A stretch of DNA of 64,000 nt, taken from assembly GCF_001761385.1 (NCBI RefSeq), contig NZ_CP017476.1:1353501-1417500 (forward strand), in the 5' to 3' direction. The translations under genes were made by a program, and so were the position numbers. This DNA is from Hydrogenophaga crassostreae. GTDB taxonomy: Bacteria; Pseudomonadota; Gammaproteobacteria; Burkholderiales; Burkholderiaceae_C. The notes below the pieces were generated by a model. That model saw nothing but the letters and a program-made list of their open reading frames with translations. It made no database searches and was not told where the DNA came from. This document shows positions 49,105 through 57,909 of this stretch, in pieces; position 1 is the first letter of the stretch; each line of letters opens with the position of its first letter.

Positions 49105-50211
49105 TCAGCGCGCAGACAACTGGGCTTGAATGGTCTGTCCGAGTTCGATCACGGCCATCGCGTAGTAGCTGCTCCAGTTGTAGCGTGTAACAGCGTAGAA
49201 ATTGTCGGTTCCGGCCACATAGCTGCGCGGCGCATCGCCGTTTTCCAGCTCCACCAGCGCGAGGTTGCCGGTGTGTTGCAGCGCAGCGCCCTCCAGGCGA
49301 GCCCCTTTGTTTGTAAAACTGTTGACGCTGAAGGTGGGGAGAATGTCGGGAGCCAGCAGGCCATCGAGATCCACTTGAGGTCCATCGACCGATACAGGGA
49401 AATGGGTTGGCATGCCAGGTTGCCAGCCAAACGCTTTGAAATAGTTGGCCACCGAGCCGATCACGTCGGCCTGGCTGTTGAACAGGTCCACGCGGCCGTC
49501 ACCATCGAAGTCGATGGCGTATTTGATCCAGCTGCTGGGCATGAATTGGGGCCAGCCCATGGCGCCAGCATAGCTGCCACGCAGCTCAAGCGGGTTGAGG
49601 CCACTGCGCCGGGTCAAGCTGAGGAACTGTTCCAGCTCGTCTCTGAAGAAAGCGGTGCGAGCCTCTGCTCGCGGGTGGCTGGAGGGGAAGTCAAAAGCCA
49701 GCGTGGACAGTGCATCGATCACCCGGAAGTTGCCGGTGTGTTGACCATAAATGGATTCCACGCCAATCACTCCAACAATCAGGCTTGCCGGCACGCCGAA
49801 CTCGGCCTCCGCGCGCGACAGCCAGTCGCGGTTGTTCTCCCAAAAGGCCAGACCAGCGCGAATCCGAACAGGTTCGATGAACCTGGCACGGTAGGCGATC
49901 CAGTTTTTGGATGTGCCGCGGGGCGCCGGTTGCATGAGCTTGATGATCTGAGGTAGGCGTTGGGCCTGCCCGATTTGCTCACGCGCCCAACCCACATCCA
50001 GGTCGCGGCGCATCGCCAGGTCGGTCGCAAAAGCCATGGCTTCGCGTTGGGATGCATACAGAAGGGGTTGCTCATCGCTTTCAGTTGCACGGGCCAATGG
50101 CCGTTTTTTGGCTTCGCTGGCAGCGTGTGATGGCGCGACACAAGCCAACCATGCAGCGGCCACCAAGGCGAGAACGGTACGGGTCGGGTGCAATGAAAAA
50201 AGAGAGGTCAA
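49105..50211 (-). CDS. mltB: Lytic murein transglycosylase B (MltB)
   Basis: A 368-residue soluble or periplasmic lytic transglycosylase. The signal peptide ends near SHA-ASEAK. The catalytic glutamate lies in VGVIGVESIYGQHTGNFRVI, and LRGSYAGAMGWPQFMPSSW with YAIDFDGDGRVDLFNSQADV is the family core. The start is a TTG (50211), supported by AAAGGA eight bases upstream and by its overlap with the TgpA stop (TTGA). It cleaves the MurNAc-GlcNAc bond to form 1,6-anhydromuramyl products. The position after a TgpA-like transglutaminase is consistent with a cell-envelope operon. Confidence 0.93.
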   Translation of the reverse strand: MTSLFSLHPTRTVLALVAAAWLACVAPSHAASEAKKRPLARATESDEQPLLYASQREAMAFATDLAMRRDLDVGWAREQIGQAQRLPQIIKLMQPAPRGTSKNWIAYRARFIEPVRIRAGLAFWENNRDWLSRAEAEFGVPASLIVGVIGVESIYGQHTGNFRVIDALSTLAFDFPSSHPRAEARTAFFRDELEQFLSLTRRSGLNPLELRGSYAGAMGWPQFMPSSWIKYAIDFDGDGRVDLFNSQADVIGSVANYFKAFGWQPGMPTHFPVSVDGPQVDLDGLLAPDILPTFSVNSFTNKGARLEGAALQHTGNLALVELENGDAPRSYVAGTDNFYAVTRYNWSSYYAMAVIELGQTIQAQLSAR

Positions 50212-52286
50212 CGGGCGTTTCCTTTGGGCCAGGGCAATTGCTGGAACTCGCGTTGAAGTGTAGCCAGCGAGAGCGGGCTATGGCGGCTGTAACGCTGTGC
50301 TTCCAGCCGAATCAACCACAAGCTCACGCTTTGAGCGAAAGCTGTGTCGCCAAAATGCCGCTGGGTCAGCCGAGCCAGCTCGCGAGGGGGCGTTTGTTCG
50401 TCGGCGTCCAGGCCCAGTCTGTCGAGACGTTGGCGTGCGCGCGTGAGCAAACGCATCCATGGGTCGTGTTGCTGGCGTTCCCAGAGGTTCCAGGCGGCAC
50501 CGGCCAGACTCACCGCCACCAGCACGCTGATCAAGACGTAGGCCAGATCGGTCCAGCCCGGTGCGTCGAAGCCGAGGTTTTTCAGCAAGCTGAGCTGGTT
50601 GCCCTGGCTGTAGTTGAGCACCGTCTGGTTCCAGCGGTTGTTGACCGCCTCCCAGACTGCACGCAAGTTGGCAGCAAGCGTGGGGTTGATGGTGCGCACC
50701 GCGCCTGCGAAGGCGCCTTCTGGAGCGAGCAGGCGCTCGAAGGAGCCGGTGCGTCCCGGTGATACGGCCGAGGTTGGATCCACGCGCACCCAGCCCTGAC
50801 CTTCAAGCCAGACCTCGGTCCAGGCATGGGCATCGCTTTGGCGCACGGTCCAGAAACCATCCACGCTGTTGAGTTCGCCGCCTTGGTAGCCGGTCACGAT
50901 GCGCGCAGGAATGTCCATGGCGCGCATGAGAATCACGAAACTCGATGCGATGTGCTCACAAAAACCCTCCCGCCTGTCAAACCAGAATTCGTCGGCGGTG
51001 TCGCGTCCGTAAATGCCCGGATCGAGTGTGTAGGTGTAACCCCCGGTGCGCAGTTTGTCGATGACCGCCTTTACCAGCGCCGGTGCATTTTCGGCACCAG
51101 CACCGTGTTCGCGGCGCAGAGCCTGGGCCAGGGCGAAAGTGCGTGGGTTGTACCCGGCGGGCAGCTCGACGAGGTCTTGCAGAGCCAACTCTGCTTGCAA
51201 GGGGCCGTGGCGGAACGATGTGTGGCTTTCTGCGCTGTAACGCAGCAGGCCACCCGTGGGCTGCCTGGTGCGCCAGTGCAGATCGGCGTTCATTTGCACG
51301 ACTTGACCGGCGACTTGTGGCGCCTTGGCCGAGGCGTCCAGTGTGAGCAGCCAGGGGTGGCGGTGGGACTCGAGCGTCACGGTGTAACGAATGGGCTCCC
51401 CCGCCACGCTCAGGTTGGCCTCCAGTGCCACGCGCTTGGTGAAACCCGAACGCAAGGGCAACCACTCCGTACCATCGAAGGTGCTGAACACCGGGCCTCT
51501 GAAGTAGAGTTCATTTTGAGGTGGCGGGTCGCCTTCAAACTGCACACGCATGGCGATGCTGTCGTCCAGCGCGAGCTTCGCGATTTCGCCAACGCGCATC
51601 TGGCCCGACAGTCCGCTGCGCCCGGTCATGCTGTCACTGGGCATGCCCCATAAAGGGGCCATGCGCGGAAACAGCAAAAACAGCACCAGCATCACTGGCG
51701 CACCCAGCAGGGCCAAGCTGCCCGCGATGCGGGCGGATTGTTTGAGCGGCGCCCGGCCGACCGGCATGTGAGCGTTCACCAGCGCGGTGAGCAGGCCCAG
51801 CAGCGCGATCAGGATGCCGATCGCCGTGAGCAGCGACTGGGAGTAGAAGAAATGGGTCAGCAGTGTGAAGAAAGACAGAAAGAACACCACGAAGGCATCG
51901 CGTCGGGCGCGCATTTCCAGCGTCTTGAGCGCCAGCAGCACCACGATCAGCGTCACCCCTGCGTCTCGCCCCAGAATTGTGCGGTGGGTCAGCCACGTGC
52001 CGCCCAGTGTGAGTGCAAGCAAGCCAGCGCGCCAGGCCCAGCCTGGCAGGGGCTGGCCGCGCAAGGTGAGCCGGGCGCGCCAGATGAGCATGGCAGCGGT
52101 CAGCGCTGTGCACCACCATGGAATGTGGCCCACCTGCATGAAAACCACCCAGGCGACCACGGTGAGCAGGAACAGCGTATCGCGTGCCTCGCGAGGCAGA
52201 TGCGCCATGGTTTCGCGCAGCCGAGCCGCTCGAGAAGCAGGTGGGGTGGCCGAAGAGGTCAACACAGCGCCATCGCCTCCAGACAT
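50208..52286 (-). CDS. tgpA: TgpA-like DUF3488 transglutaminase membrane protein
   Basis: A 692-residue protein. The N-terminal half has DUF3488-type membrane helices (about residues 35-190). Its periplasmic transglutaminase core carries the catalytic cysteine in DRREGFCEHIASSF (YTYLDPG just before), the histidine in SDAHAWTEVWLEG and the aspartate in WVRVDPTSAV. Another membrane helix lies at about 590-612, followed by a cytoplasmic tail. The start ATG lies inside the end of the DUF58 gene (28-base overlap). The MoxR-DUF58-TgpA set is a conserved gene cluster with roles in envelope integrity. Activity is inferred from the complete Cys-His-Asp triad. Confidence 0.92.
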   Translation of the reverse strand: MSGGDGAVLTSSATPPASRAARLRETMAHLPREARDTLFLLTVVAWVVFMQVGHIPWWCTALTAAMLIWRARLTLRGQPLPGWAWRAGLLALTLGGTWLTHRTILGRDAGVTLIVVLLALKTLEMRARRDAFVVFFLSFFTLLTHFFYSQSLLTAIGILIALLGLLTALVNAHMPVGRAPLKQSARIAGSLALLGAPVMLVLFLLFPRMAPLWGMPSDSMTGRSGLSGQMRVGEIAKLALDDSIAMRVQFEGDPPPQNELYFRGPVFSTFDGTEWLPLRSGFTKRVALEANLSVAGEPIRYTVTLESHRHPWLLTLDASAKAPQVAGQVVQMNADLHWRTRQPTGGLLRYSAESHTSFRHGPLQAELALQDLVELPAGYNPRTFALAQALRREHGAGAENAPALVKAVIDKLRTGGYTYTLDPGIYGRDTADEFWFDRREGFCEHIASSFVILMRAMDIPARIVTGYQGGELNSVDGFWTVRQSDAHAWTEVWLEGQGWVRVDPTSAVSPGRTGSFERLLAPEGAFAGAVRTINPTLAANLRAVWEAVNNRWNQTVLNYSQGNQLSLLKNLGFDAPGWTDLAYVLISVLVAVSLAGAAWNLWERQQHDPWMRLLTRARQRLDRLGLDADEQTPPRELARLTQRHFGDTAFAQSVSLWLIRLEAQRYSRHSPLSLATLQREFQQLPWPKGNAR

Positions 52287-53284
52287 TGTAATTTGTGGGC
52301 TGCGCCGTGGTCGGGAGCGAACTCTTTACCCGGCAGGCGCAGTCCGTAGTCCAAACCTTGTTCATCGGCCATCAGCAGCCAGGCTGTCAGCCGGGAGAGT
52401 CGTGACTCCAGGTCGGCAGCGCCACAGGTGGCGTGGTCAAGCCAGAGTTGCTGGCGTTGCATGGCCAGTGTGTCGCGGCTCACAAGATCATCGCGGCCGG
52501 CCGCGAAGGCCTGTGCAGCTTTTTTCCACACCACGGTTTTTTGAGGGTCGCCGCGGCGATAGGCCCGCACGCCATCGAACTCGCCCGAATTGCTCGATCG
52601 CGCAGATGCCGCGGCATGGCCGGGCTGTGGCTCGCCTGGGGGCAAAGGCGGAGGTTGCTGTTCTGGCGCGGGGAAAACGATCACCTGCGCCGCTGTTCGC
52701 CAGATGGTCCACACGCGAAAGGTGCCCAGGGGAAACAGCGTCACGGCAGTGAGCGCGGGTGTGCCATGGCGGCCACGCCGGTCGGGGGCCCAGGCCACAT
52801 GAACAGTCTCGCTGCCTTGCGCGGGCACATCCAACCAAGCCAACCCGTCGTCATCACGCGAACCGCGGTGACTTGACACACCCAGTCCGATGCCAAAACG
52901 CGGTTTGCGCCGTTCGTTGGCCAAGCGCACTTCCAGCGAAACGGCTTGCCCAGCGTGCATGGACAGGGGTGGCGCGAGGTGGAGAGTGAGACCGCGCAAG
53001 TTGCTGTGGCACACATGCATGCCCACCACAGCGCTGCCTGCCAACAAAAAAGTCAACAGGTAACCCAGATTGAGCTGGTAGTTGATGCTGGCAACGAGCA
53101 GCAGCATCAACGTGAACCCCAGCATCCAGCCCGGTCGCGTAGGCAGGATGTAGACATTGCGCTGTGTGAGCGTCAAGGTGTCGGACGGCGGCAGGCGATT
53201 CAGAAACCACTGGCGCAACCGCTGGCGCAGCGGCGCCAGCAGATTGATTCGATCAAACAAACCCATGGAGCTGGAAGCAGACAA
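52259..53284 (-). CDS. DUF58 domain-containing protein
   Basis: A 341-residue protein. Two transmembrane helices (about residues 49-90) precede the DUF58 segment with its signature EFDGVRAYRRGDPQKTVVWK, together with CHSNLRGLTLHLAPPL and the WAPDRRGRHG motif. It is encoded between MoxR (gap 28 bases) and TgpA (overlap 28 bases), the usual order of the MoxR-DUF58-transglutaminase module. DUF58 proteins carry a VWA-like fold that acts with the MoxR ATPase. The start is MSASSS at 53284; a second ATG six codons later is possible. Confidence 0.92.
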   Translation of the reverse strand: MSASSSMGLFDRINLLAPLRQRLRQWFLNRLPPSDTLTLTQRNVYILPTRPGWMLGFTLMLLLVASINYQLNLGYLLTFLLAGSAVVGMHVCHSNLRGLTLHLAPPLSMHAGQAVSLEVRLANERRKPRFGIGLGVSSHRGSRDDDGLAWLDVPAQGSETVHVAWAPDRRGRHGTPALTAVTLFPLGTFRVWTIWRTAAQVIVFPAPEQQPPPLPPGEPQPGHAAASARSSNSGEFDGVRAYRRGDPQKTVVWKKAAQAFAAGRDDLVSRDTLAMQRQQLWLDHATCGAADLESRLSRLTAWLLMADEQGLDYGLRLPGKEFAPDHGAAHKLQCLEAMALC

Positions 53285-53311
53285 CAGAATGCTCTTGTGC
53301 AGAATGGGGCA

Positions 53312-54232
53312 TCAAGGAAGGGGCGTGGCCTTGACCATGGCCCGGACCTGTTCGACCGAGCCCCGGCCCGCGCTGCTCACGGGAATCAGCCGGTGGGCCG
53401 TGGTTTGTGGCAATACGGCAGCAATGTCATCGGGCGCCACATAGTCACGCGCGTTCATGTAGGCCTGTGCCTTGGCGGCGCGGACCACAGCGAGAGCCGC
53501 ACGGGGTGACAGGCCTTGCGCAAACCATTTGCCCGAGCGGGTGGCTTCGATCAGGTTTTGCAGGTACTCCAATACCGGTTCGGCCGTGTGCACCGCCGCC
53601 ACCGCCTTTTGCAGGTGTGCCAATTCGATGGGTGACAGCACCGGCTGCAAACCTTCGAGCAAATCGCGCCGGTCGTTGCCGCGCAGCAGCTCGCGTTCGG
53701 CGGCACGGGCCGGATAGCCCAAAGAAATGCGCATGTGAAAACGGTCGAGTTGGGACTCGGGCAGGGCGTAGGTACCGAGTTGATCGTGCGGGTTCTGGGT
53801 GGCAATCACGAAAAATGGCGCAGGCAGCGGCCGCGTCGATCCCTCAACCGTGACCTGTTTTTCTTCCATGGCCTCCAGCAGGGCACTTTGTGTTTTGGGA
53901 CTGGCGCGGTTGATCTCGTCGGCCAGCAAAACCTGGGCAAACACCGGGCCAGGGTGGAACACGAAGCCCTCGCGCCCCCGTTCGTAAATGGACACACCCA
54001 GCAGGTCGCTGGGCATCAGGTCGGCCGTGAACTGAACGCGGGAGAAACGCAGGCCAAACGAGCGGGCCAACGCCTGCGCCAAGGTGGTTTTCCCCACGCC
54101 TGGAACGTCTTCGATCAGGAGGTGTCCGCCGGCCAGAAGGCAGGCCACGCAGTCGGCCACCTGGGCCTGTTTGCCCACGATCACCGTGTTAAGCTGGCTG
54201 AGCAATTGTTGGAGTTTTGAGTCGGCAATCAT
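53312..54232 (-). CDS. MoxR-type AAA+ ATPase
   Basis: A 306-residue MoxR ATPase. Walker A is EDVPGVGKTTLAQALAR, Walker B and sensor region are LLADEINRASPKTQSALLEA, with an arginine-finger/sensor-2 region including GYPARAAERELLRG and the VRAAKAQAYMNARDYVAPDD block. It heads the leftward envelope operon. Its start (ATG 54232; a second ATG at 54244 would add four residues) faces the histone-deacetylase-like gene only 26 bases away, so the two divergent promoters overlap coding sequence. MoxR proteins act as chaperones for metalloprotein or VWA-protein assembly, in line with the DUF58 neighbour. Confidence 0.93.
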   Translation of the reverse strand: MIADSKLQQLLSQLNTVIVGKQAQVADCVACLLAGGHLLIEDVPGVGKTTLAQALARSFGLRFSRVQFTADLMPSDLLGVSIYERGREGFVFHPGPVFAQVLLADEINRASPKTQSALLEAMEEKQVTVEGSTRPLPAPFFVIATQNPHDQLGTYALPESQLDRFHMRISLGYPARAAERELLRGNDRRDLLEGLQPVLSPIELAHLQKAVAAVHTAEPVLEYLQNLIEATRSGKWFAQGLSPRAALAVVRAAKAQAYMNARDYVAPDDIAAVLPQTTAHRLIPVSSAGRGSVEQVRAMVKATPLP

Positions 54233-54258
54233 GCCGCGAACCATACCGTAAAACCGAG

Positions 54259-55212
54259 ATGAGCCAGTCCACCGGATATTTCACCCACAAGGCTTGCTGG
54301 CAACATGAAATGGGCGCAGGGCACCCCGAGTGCCCCCAGCGGCTGGACGCCATCGAAGACCGCTTGTTGTCTTCGGGCCTCGATGTCGCGCTGCTGCGCC
54401 GCGAGGCCAATCCAGCCTCTCTCACCGACATAGCGCTGGCCCACGACCGCATGTACATTGCCAGCCTGCGTGGCCTGGCCGACAACCTTCGTGATGAGAT
54501 CGCCGCCGGCGGCCCGACACATGCCCAGATTGACCCCGACACTTCGATCAATGTGCATTCCTGGGACGCTATCCTGCGTGCGGCCGGTGCCGCGCTGGAC
54601 GCCACCGATGCCGTGATTGCCGGTGAGCTGTCCAATGCTTTTTGCTCGGTGCGCCCCCCGGGACACCATGCCACGCGCAAACAAGCCATGGGGTTCTGTT
54701 TTGTCAACAACGTGGCCGTGGCAGCCAAATATGCGCTGGAACGCCACGGGTTGAAGCGCGTGGCCATTGTCGATTTTGATGTGCACCATGGCAATGGCAC
54801 GGAAGATATCGTGGCGGGCGACAGCCGCATCCTGATGTGCAGCTTCTACCAGCACCCGTTTTTCCCCGAGGGCGAACACCTGACAGCGGACAACCTGGTC
54901 AATCTGCCTGTACCCGCCTACACGCGCGGCATGGATATCCGCGAGTTGATCGACATGATGTGGCTGCCTCGCCTGGAAGCCCACAAGCCGCAGATGATTT
55001 TCATCAGCGCCGGGTTTGACGGCCACCGAGAAGATGACATGGGCCAGCTTGGCTTGGTCGAAAACGACTATGTATGGATCACCGAGCGCCTCATGGACGT
55101 GGCCAAGCGCCACGCCAAGGGCCGCATCGTGAGTTGCCTGGAGGGCGGTTACGACTTCAGCTCACTGGGGCGCAGCGTGGAAGCCCACCTGAGGGTGTTG
55201 GCAGGCGTTTGA
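54259..55212 (+). CDS. Histone deacetylase family protein (acetylpolyamine amidohydrolase-like)
   Basis: A 317-residue class II-type deacetylase. Signature elements are RPPGHHATRKQAMGFCFVNN (His-His dyad), DFDVHHGNGTEDI (zinc-ligand Asp and His), FYQHPFFPEG and SAGFDGHREDDMG (second zinc Asp). Length and the N-terminal QHEMGAGHPECPQRL segment fit the bacterial HDAC-like amidohydrolases that deacetylate polyamines or small acetylated substrates. The zinc-binding residues are all present. It ends 16 bases before a convergent universal stress gene. Confidence 0.93.
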   Translation: MSQSTGYFTHKACWQHEMGAGHPECPQRLDAIEDRLLSSGLDVALLRREANPASLTDIALAHDRMYIASLRGLADNLRDEIAAGGPTHAQIDPDTSINVHSWDAILRAAGAALDATDAVIAGELSNAFCSVRPPGHHATRKQAMGFCFVNNVAVAAKYALERHGLKRVAIVDFDVHHGNGTEDIVAGDSRILMCSFYQHPFFPEGEHLTADNLVNLPVPAYTRGMDIRELIDMMWLPRLEAHKPQMIFISAGFDGHREDDMGQLGLVENDYVWITERLMDVAKRHAKGRIVSCLEGGYDFSSLGRSVEAHLRVLAGV

Positions 55213-55228
55213 CAGGGGGCGTTCGCTT

Positions 55229-55675
55229 TCAGGCGCCTTCAGCGATCAAAGGCTTGACCACGGTCACTGGTACTGGGCAGGCATCCAGTAGCGACTGGGC
55301 CACCGAGCCCGGCGAGGTGTCATCGGACTCGCTGCGACCGCGGGCGCTCATGATGACGGCCTCGCAGGCATGGTTTTCCAGCATTTCCAGCAACATATGG
55401 GCTGGATCGCCCGAAGCCACTGCCACTTCTGGATGGTGCCCTGCTGCCTGCAGCAGTTTGAGCGCGGGACGCATGAGGTCGTGGGCGGCGGCTTCGCTGA
55501 CTTTCTGAATCACGCTGGGGTCGTGGGCCACCACCATTTCATACAGATTGGCGGGTGACTGTACGTTGGCCACCACAAAGCGGGCCTTTAAGCCGCAAGT
55601 GGCCAGGTGCAGGGCGTGATGCACCGCATCAAGTGAGCGGGGAGAACCGTCTGTAGGTAATAGGATCTTGATCAT
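55229..55675 (-). CDS. Universal stress protein (UspA family)
   Basis: A 148-residue Usp-fold protein. The first strand is MIKILLPTDGSPRSLDAVHH with the conserved Asp, a mid-part VVANVQSPAN, and the C-terminal ATP-loop region AVIMSARGRSESDDTSPGSV with G-x2-G-x9-G(S/T)-like spacing partly altered (RGRSESDD). It ends with CPVPVTVVKPL, the usual Usp strand. Binding of ATP is likely from the fold, but the loop residues differ from the canonical G-R-x-x-G motif. Stress-linked roles are family-level knowledge only. Confidence 0.9.
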   Translation of the reverse strand: MIKILLPTDGSPRSLDAVHHALHLATCGLKARFVVANVQSPANLYEMVVAHDPSVIQKVSEAAAHDLMRPALKLLQAAGHHPEVAVASGDPAHMLLEMLENHACEAVIMSARGRSESDDTSPGSVAQSLLDACPVPVTVVKPLIAEGA

Positions 55676-55773
55676 GCAGGCCTGATTCTTTCTGTCGGAT
55701 GGTTGGAGTTCTTTTTGGTGTCGCCTTAAAGCTGCAAAAGCGTTTTTGCGTGCCTTGCATACACAATACGCCC

Positions 55774-56556
55774 ATGAACGACACCACTCAAGCCCTGTTG
55801 CTGCACCGCCGCGATGACCGTGGCGTGCACACCATCACGCTGAACGCACCGCGCAGTTTCAATGTTCTGTCTGAAGGCATGATGGCCGCCTTTCAACATG
55901 CGCTCAATGATGTCGCACTTGATCAAAAGGCTCGTGTGGTGGTCGTGGCCGCCGAAGGCAGGGCCTTTTGCGCCGGTCACGATTTGAAGCAGATGCGGGC
56001 CCAGCCTGAACTGGCGTATTACCAGGCTCTGTTTGCCCAGTGCTCACGAATGATGATGGCTGTGCGCAAACTGGAGGTGCCGGTGATTGCGCGGGTACAG
56101 GGTTTGGCCACGGCAGCAGGTTGCCAGCTGGTCGCGCAGTGTGATCTGGCGGTGGCGGCGCGAGAGGCAACGTTTGGTGTGAACGGCATTGATGTGGGGT
56201 TGTTTTGCGCGACACCCAGCGTGGCTTTGTCGCGCAACATGCTGCCCAAGCAAGCCATGGAGATGCTGCTCACAGGTGATTTCATCTCGGCCGATGAGGC
56301 GAGGGTTCGCGGGCTGGTGAACCGCGTGGTGGCGGCAGATGAACTGGACGCCGAAGTCGCTGCGCTGGTTGACCGGCTACTGACCAAGCCGCGCGAGGCC
56401 TTGGCCATGGGCAAGGCGCTGTTTTACCGGCAGCTTGAAACGGGCATGGAGTCGGCCTATCAGTTGGCTGGCCAAAGCATGGCATGCAACATGGTGCATG
56501 AGGTGGCTCAGGAGGGCGTTCAGGCGTTCATCGAGAAGCGCTCGCCGAGCTGGTGA
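55774..56556 (+). CDS. Crotonase/enoyl-CoA hydratase family protein, ECHDC3-like
   Basis: A 260-residue crotonase-fold protein. The oxyanion strand is GRAFCAGHDLKQMRAQPELA and the second loop is GLATAAGCQLVAQCDLAVAA. The residue that is glutamate in enoyl-CoA hydratase (GGGxEL) is glutamine, and the second catalytic position reads GLFCATPSVALSRN rather than a glutamate-containing turn. This is the pattern of ECHDC3-like family members, so classical hydratase activity is doubtful. The ATG at 55774 is the family start. It stands beside MscS with a 50-base gap; no beta-oxidation gene is close. Confidence 0.88.
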   Translation: MNDTTQALLLHRRDDRGVHTITLNAPRSFNVLSEGMMAAFQHALNDVALDQKARVVVVAAEGRAFCAGHDLKQMRAQPELAYYQALFAQCSRMMMAVRKLEVPVIARVQGLATAAGCQLVAQCDLAVAAREATFGVNGIDVGLFCATPSVALSRNMLPKQAMEMLLTGDFISADEARVRGLVNRVVAADELDAEVAALVDRLLTKPREALAMGKALFYRQLETGMESAYQLAGQSMACNMVHEVAQEGVQAFIEKRSPSW

Positions 56557-56606
56557 GACAGAGCAGCCGTTGCCACGCGAACCCGTCAAACACTATTTGA
56601 AAATTC

Positions 56607-57893
56607 ATGGATACGCTCGCCTCTCCGCCGCCGCCGATTGAAGATTTGAATGCCTGGCTCCAGGGATTCTTGCAGCCCACCGTCTGGATCGAGTTTTCAG
56701 TCCTGGCCGCGTGTGTCCTGGTGGCCTGGGGTGTGGCCTCGCTGCTGCGCAAAGCCTTGGGTATGCAGGATGAGCGGACTTCGGTGTTGTTTGGCCGTGG
56801 CGTTGTTGACGGGGTGTTGTTTCCTGCGCTGTTGCTCGTTTTGGGCTATTTCGCGCGGGCAGTTTTGCTGAAATATGTGCCGCTGGCGGTATTCAAAGTG
56901 GCAATCCCGGTTCTGGTTTCGCTGGTGGTCATCCGCTTTGGCGTCAAGGTGCTGCAGGTGGCACTGGCTTCGGCACCTTGGGTCAAGGCCCTGGAGCGCT
57001 CGATTTCCTGGCTGGCATGGCTGGGTATGGTCCTGTGGGTGAGTGGTTTGTTGCCGGTGGTGCTCAGGGAGCTCGATGCGATCACCTGGACCATGGGCAG
57101 TTCTGCCCTCAGCCTCCGAACCATGATTGAAGGGGCGCTCACAGCAGGTGCTGTGTTGATCTTGGCCCTGTGGGTGTCGTCTGCGATAGAAGCCCGCCTC
57201 CTTCGCAAAGCGGTTGGCAGCGATTTGAGTTTGCGCAAAGCGGTGAGCAACGCCACCCGGGCACTGCTCATGTTCCTAGGTTTGATTGTCGCGCTCTCGG
57301 CCGTTGGCATCGACCTCACTGCCCTGTCGGTGTTGGGTGGCGCGATTGGTGTGGGTATCGGCTTTGGCCTGCAAAAGCTGGCGTCGAATTACGTGAGCGG
57401 GTTTGTGATCCTTGCTGAACGCAGCATGCGTATTGGTGACAACGTGCGCGTTGACAACTTTGAGGGTCGCATCAGCGATATCAATGCGCGTTACACCGTT
57501 ATTCGATCGCTGGGCGGGCGCGAGTCGATCGTGCCAAACGAGGTTCTGATCACGACGCGGGTAGAAAACCTCTCGTTGGCCGACACCCGTGTCTGGCTGT
57601 CTACAGTGGTGTCGGTGGCCTATGACAGCGATGTGTCATTGGTGATGCGCTTGCTTGAGGGCTCAGCGCTGGCGCAGCCGCGGGTGGTGCGCAATCCAGG
57701 GCCAAGTGCCGCGCTATCGGCCTTTGGGGCCGATGGCCTGGAGTTCACGCTGGGCTACTGGATCGACGACCCAGAGAATGGGCAGTTGGGATTGCGCTCT
57801 GAAATCAACCTGGCCATCCTGGCCTCGCTGCGCGAAAACGGGGTGGAGATACCATTTCCGCAGCGCGTGGTGCACATCAGGTCAGAAACCTGA
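56607..57893 (+). CDS. MscS-type small-conductance mechanosensitive channel
   Basis: A 428-residue channel. Five predicted transmembrane helices in the N-terminal half are followed by the pore-lining helix (LSVLGGAIGVGIGFGLQKLA) and the beta-domain start NYVSGFVILAERSMRIGDNV. Next come RVDNFEGRISDINARYTVIR and ESIVPNEVLITTRVENLSL, all MscS hallmarks. The C-terminal cytoplasmic domain includes EFTLGYWIDDPENGQLGLRS. It protects cells from hypo-osmotic shock by releasing solutes. Start ATG 56607. It is convergent with the TRAP operon, with stops only 16 bases apart. Confidence 0.94.
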   Translation: MDTLASPPPPIEDLNAWLQGFLQPTVWIEFSVLAACVLVAWGVASLLRKALGMQDERTSVLFGRGVVDGVLFPALLLVLGYFARAVLLKYVPLAVFKVAIPVLVSLVVIRFGVKVLQVALASAPWVKALERSISWLAWLGMVLWVSGLLPVVLRELDAITWTMGSSALSLRTMIEGALTAGAVLILALWVSSAIEARLLRKAVGSDLSLRKAVSNATRALLMFLGLIVALSAVGIDLTALSVLGGAIGVGIGFGLQKLASNYVSGFVILAERSMRIGDNVRVDNFEGRISDINARYTVIRSLGGRESIVPNEVLITTRVENLSLADTRVWLSTVVSVAYDSDVSLVMRLLEGSALAQPRVVRNPGPSAALSAFGADGLEFTLGYWIDDPENGQLGLRSEINLAILASLRENGVEIPFPQRVVHIRSET

Positions 57894-57909
57894 TCAGGAC
57901 AGTCGGGCG

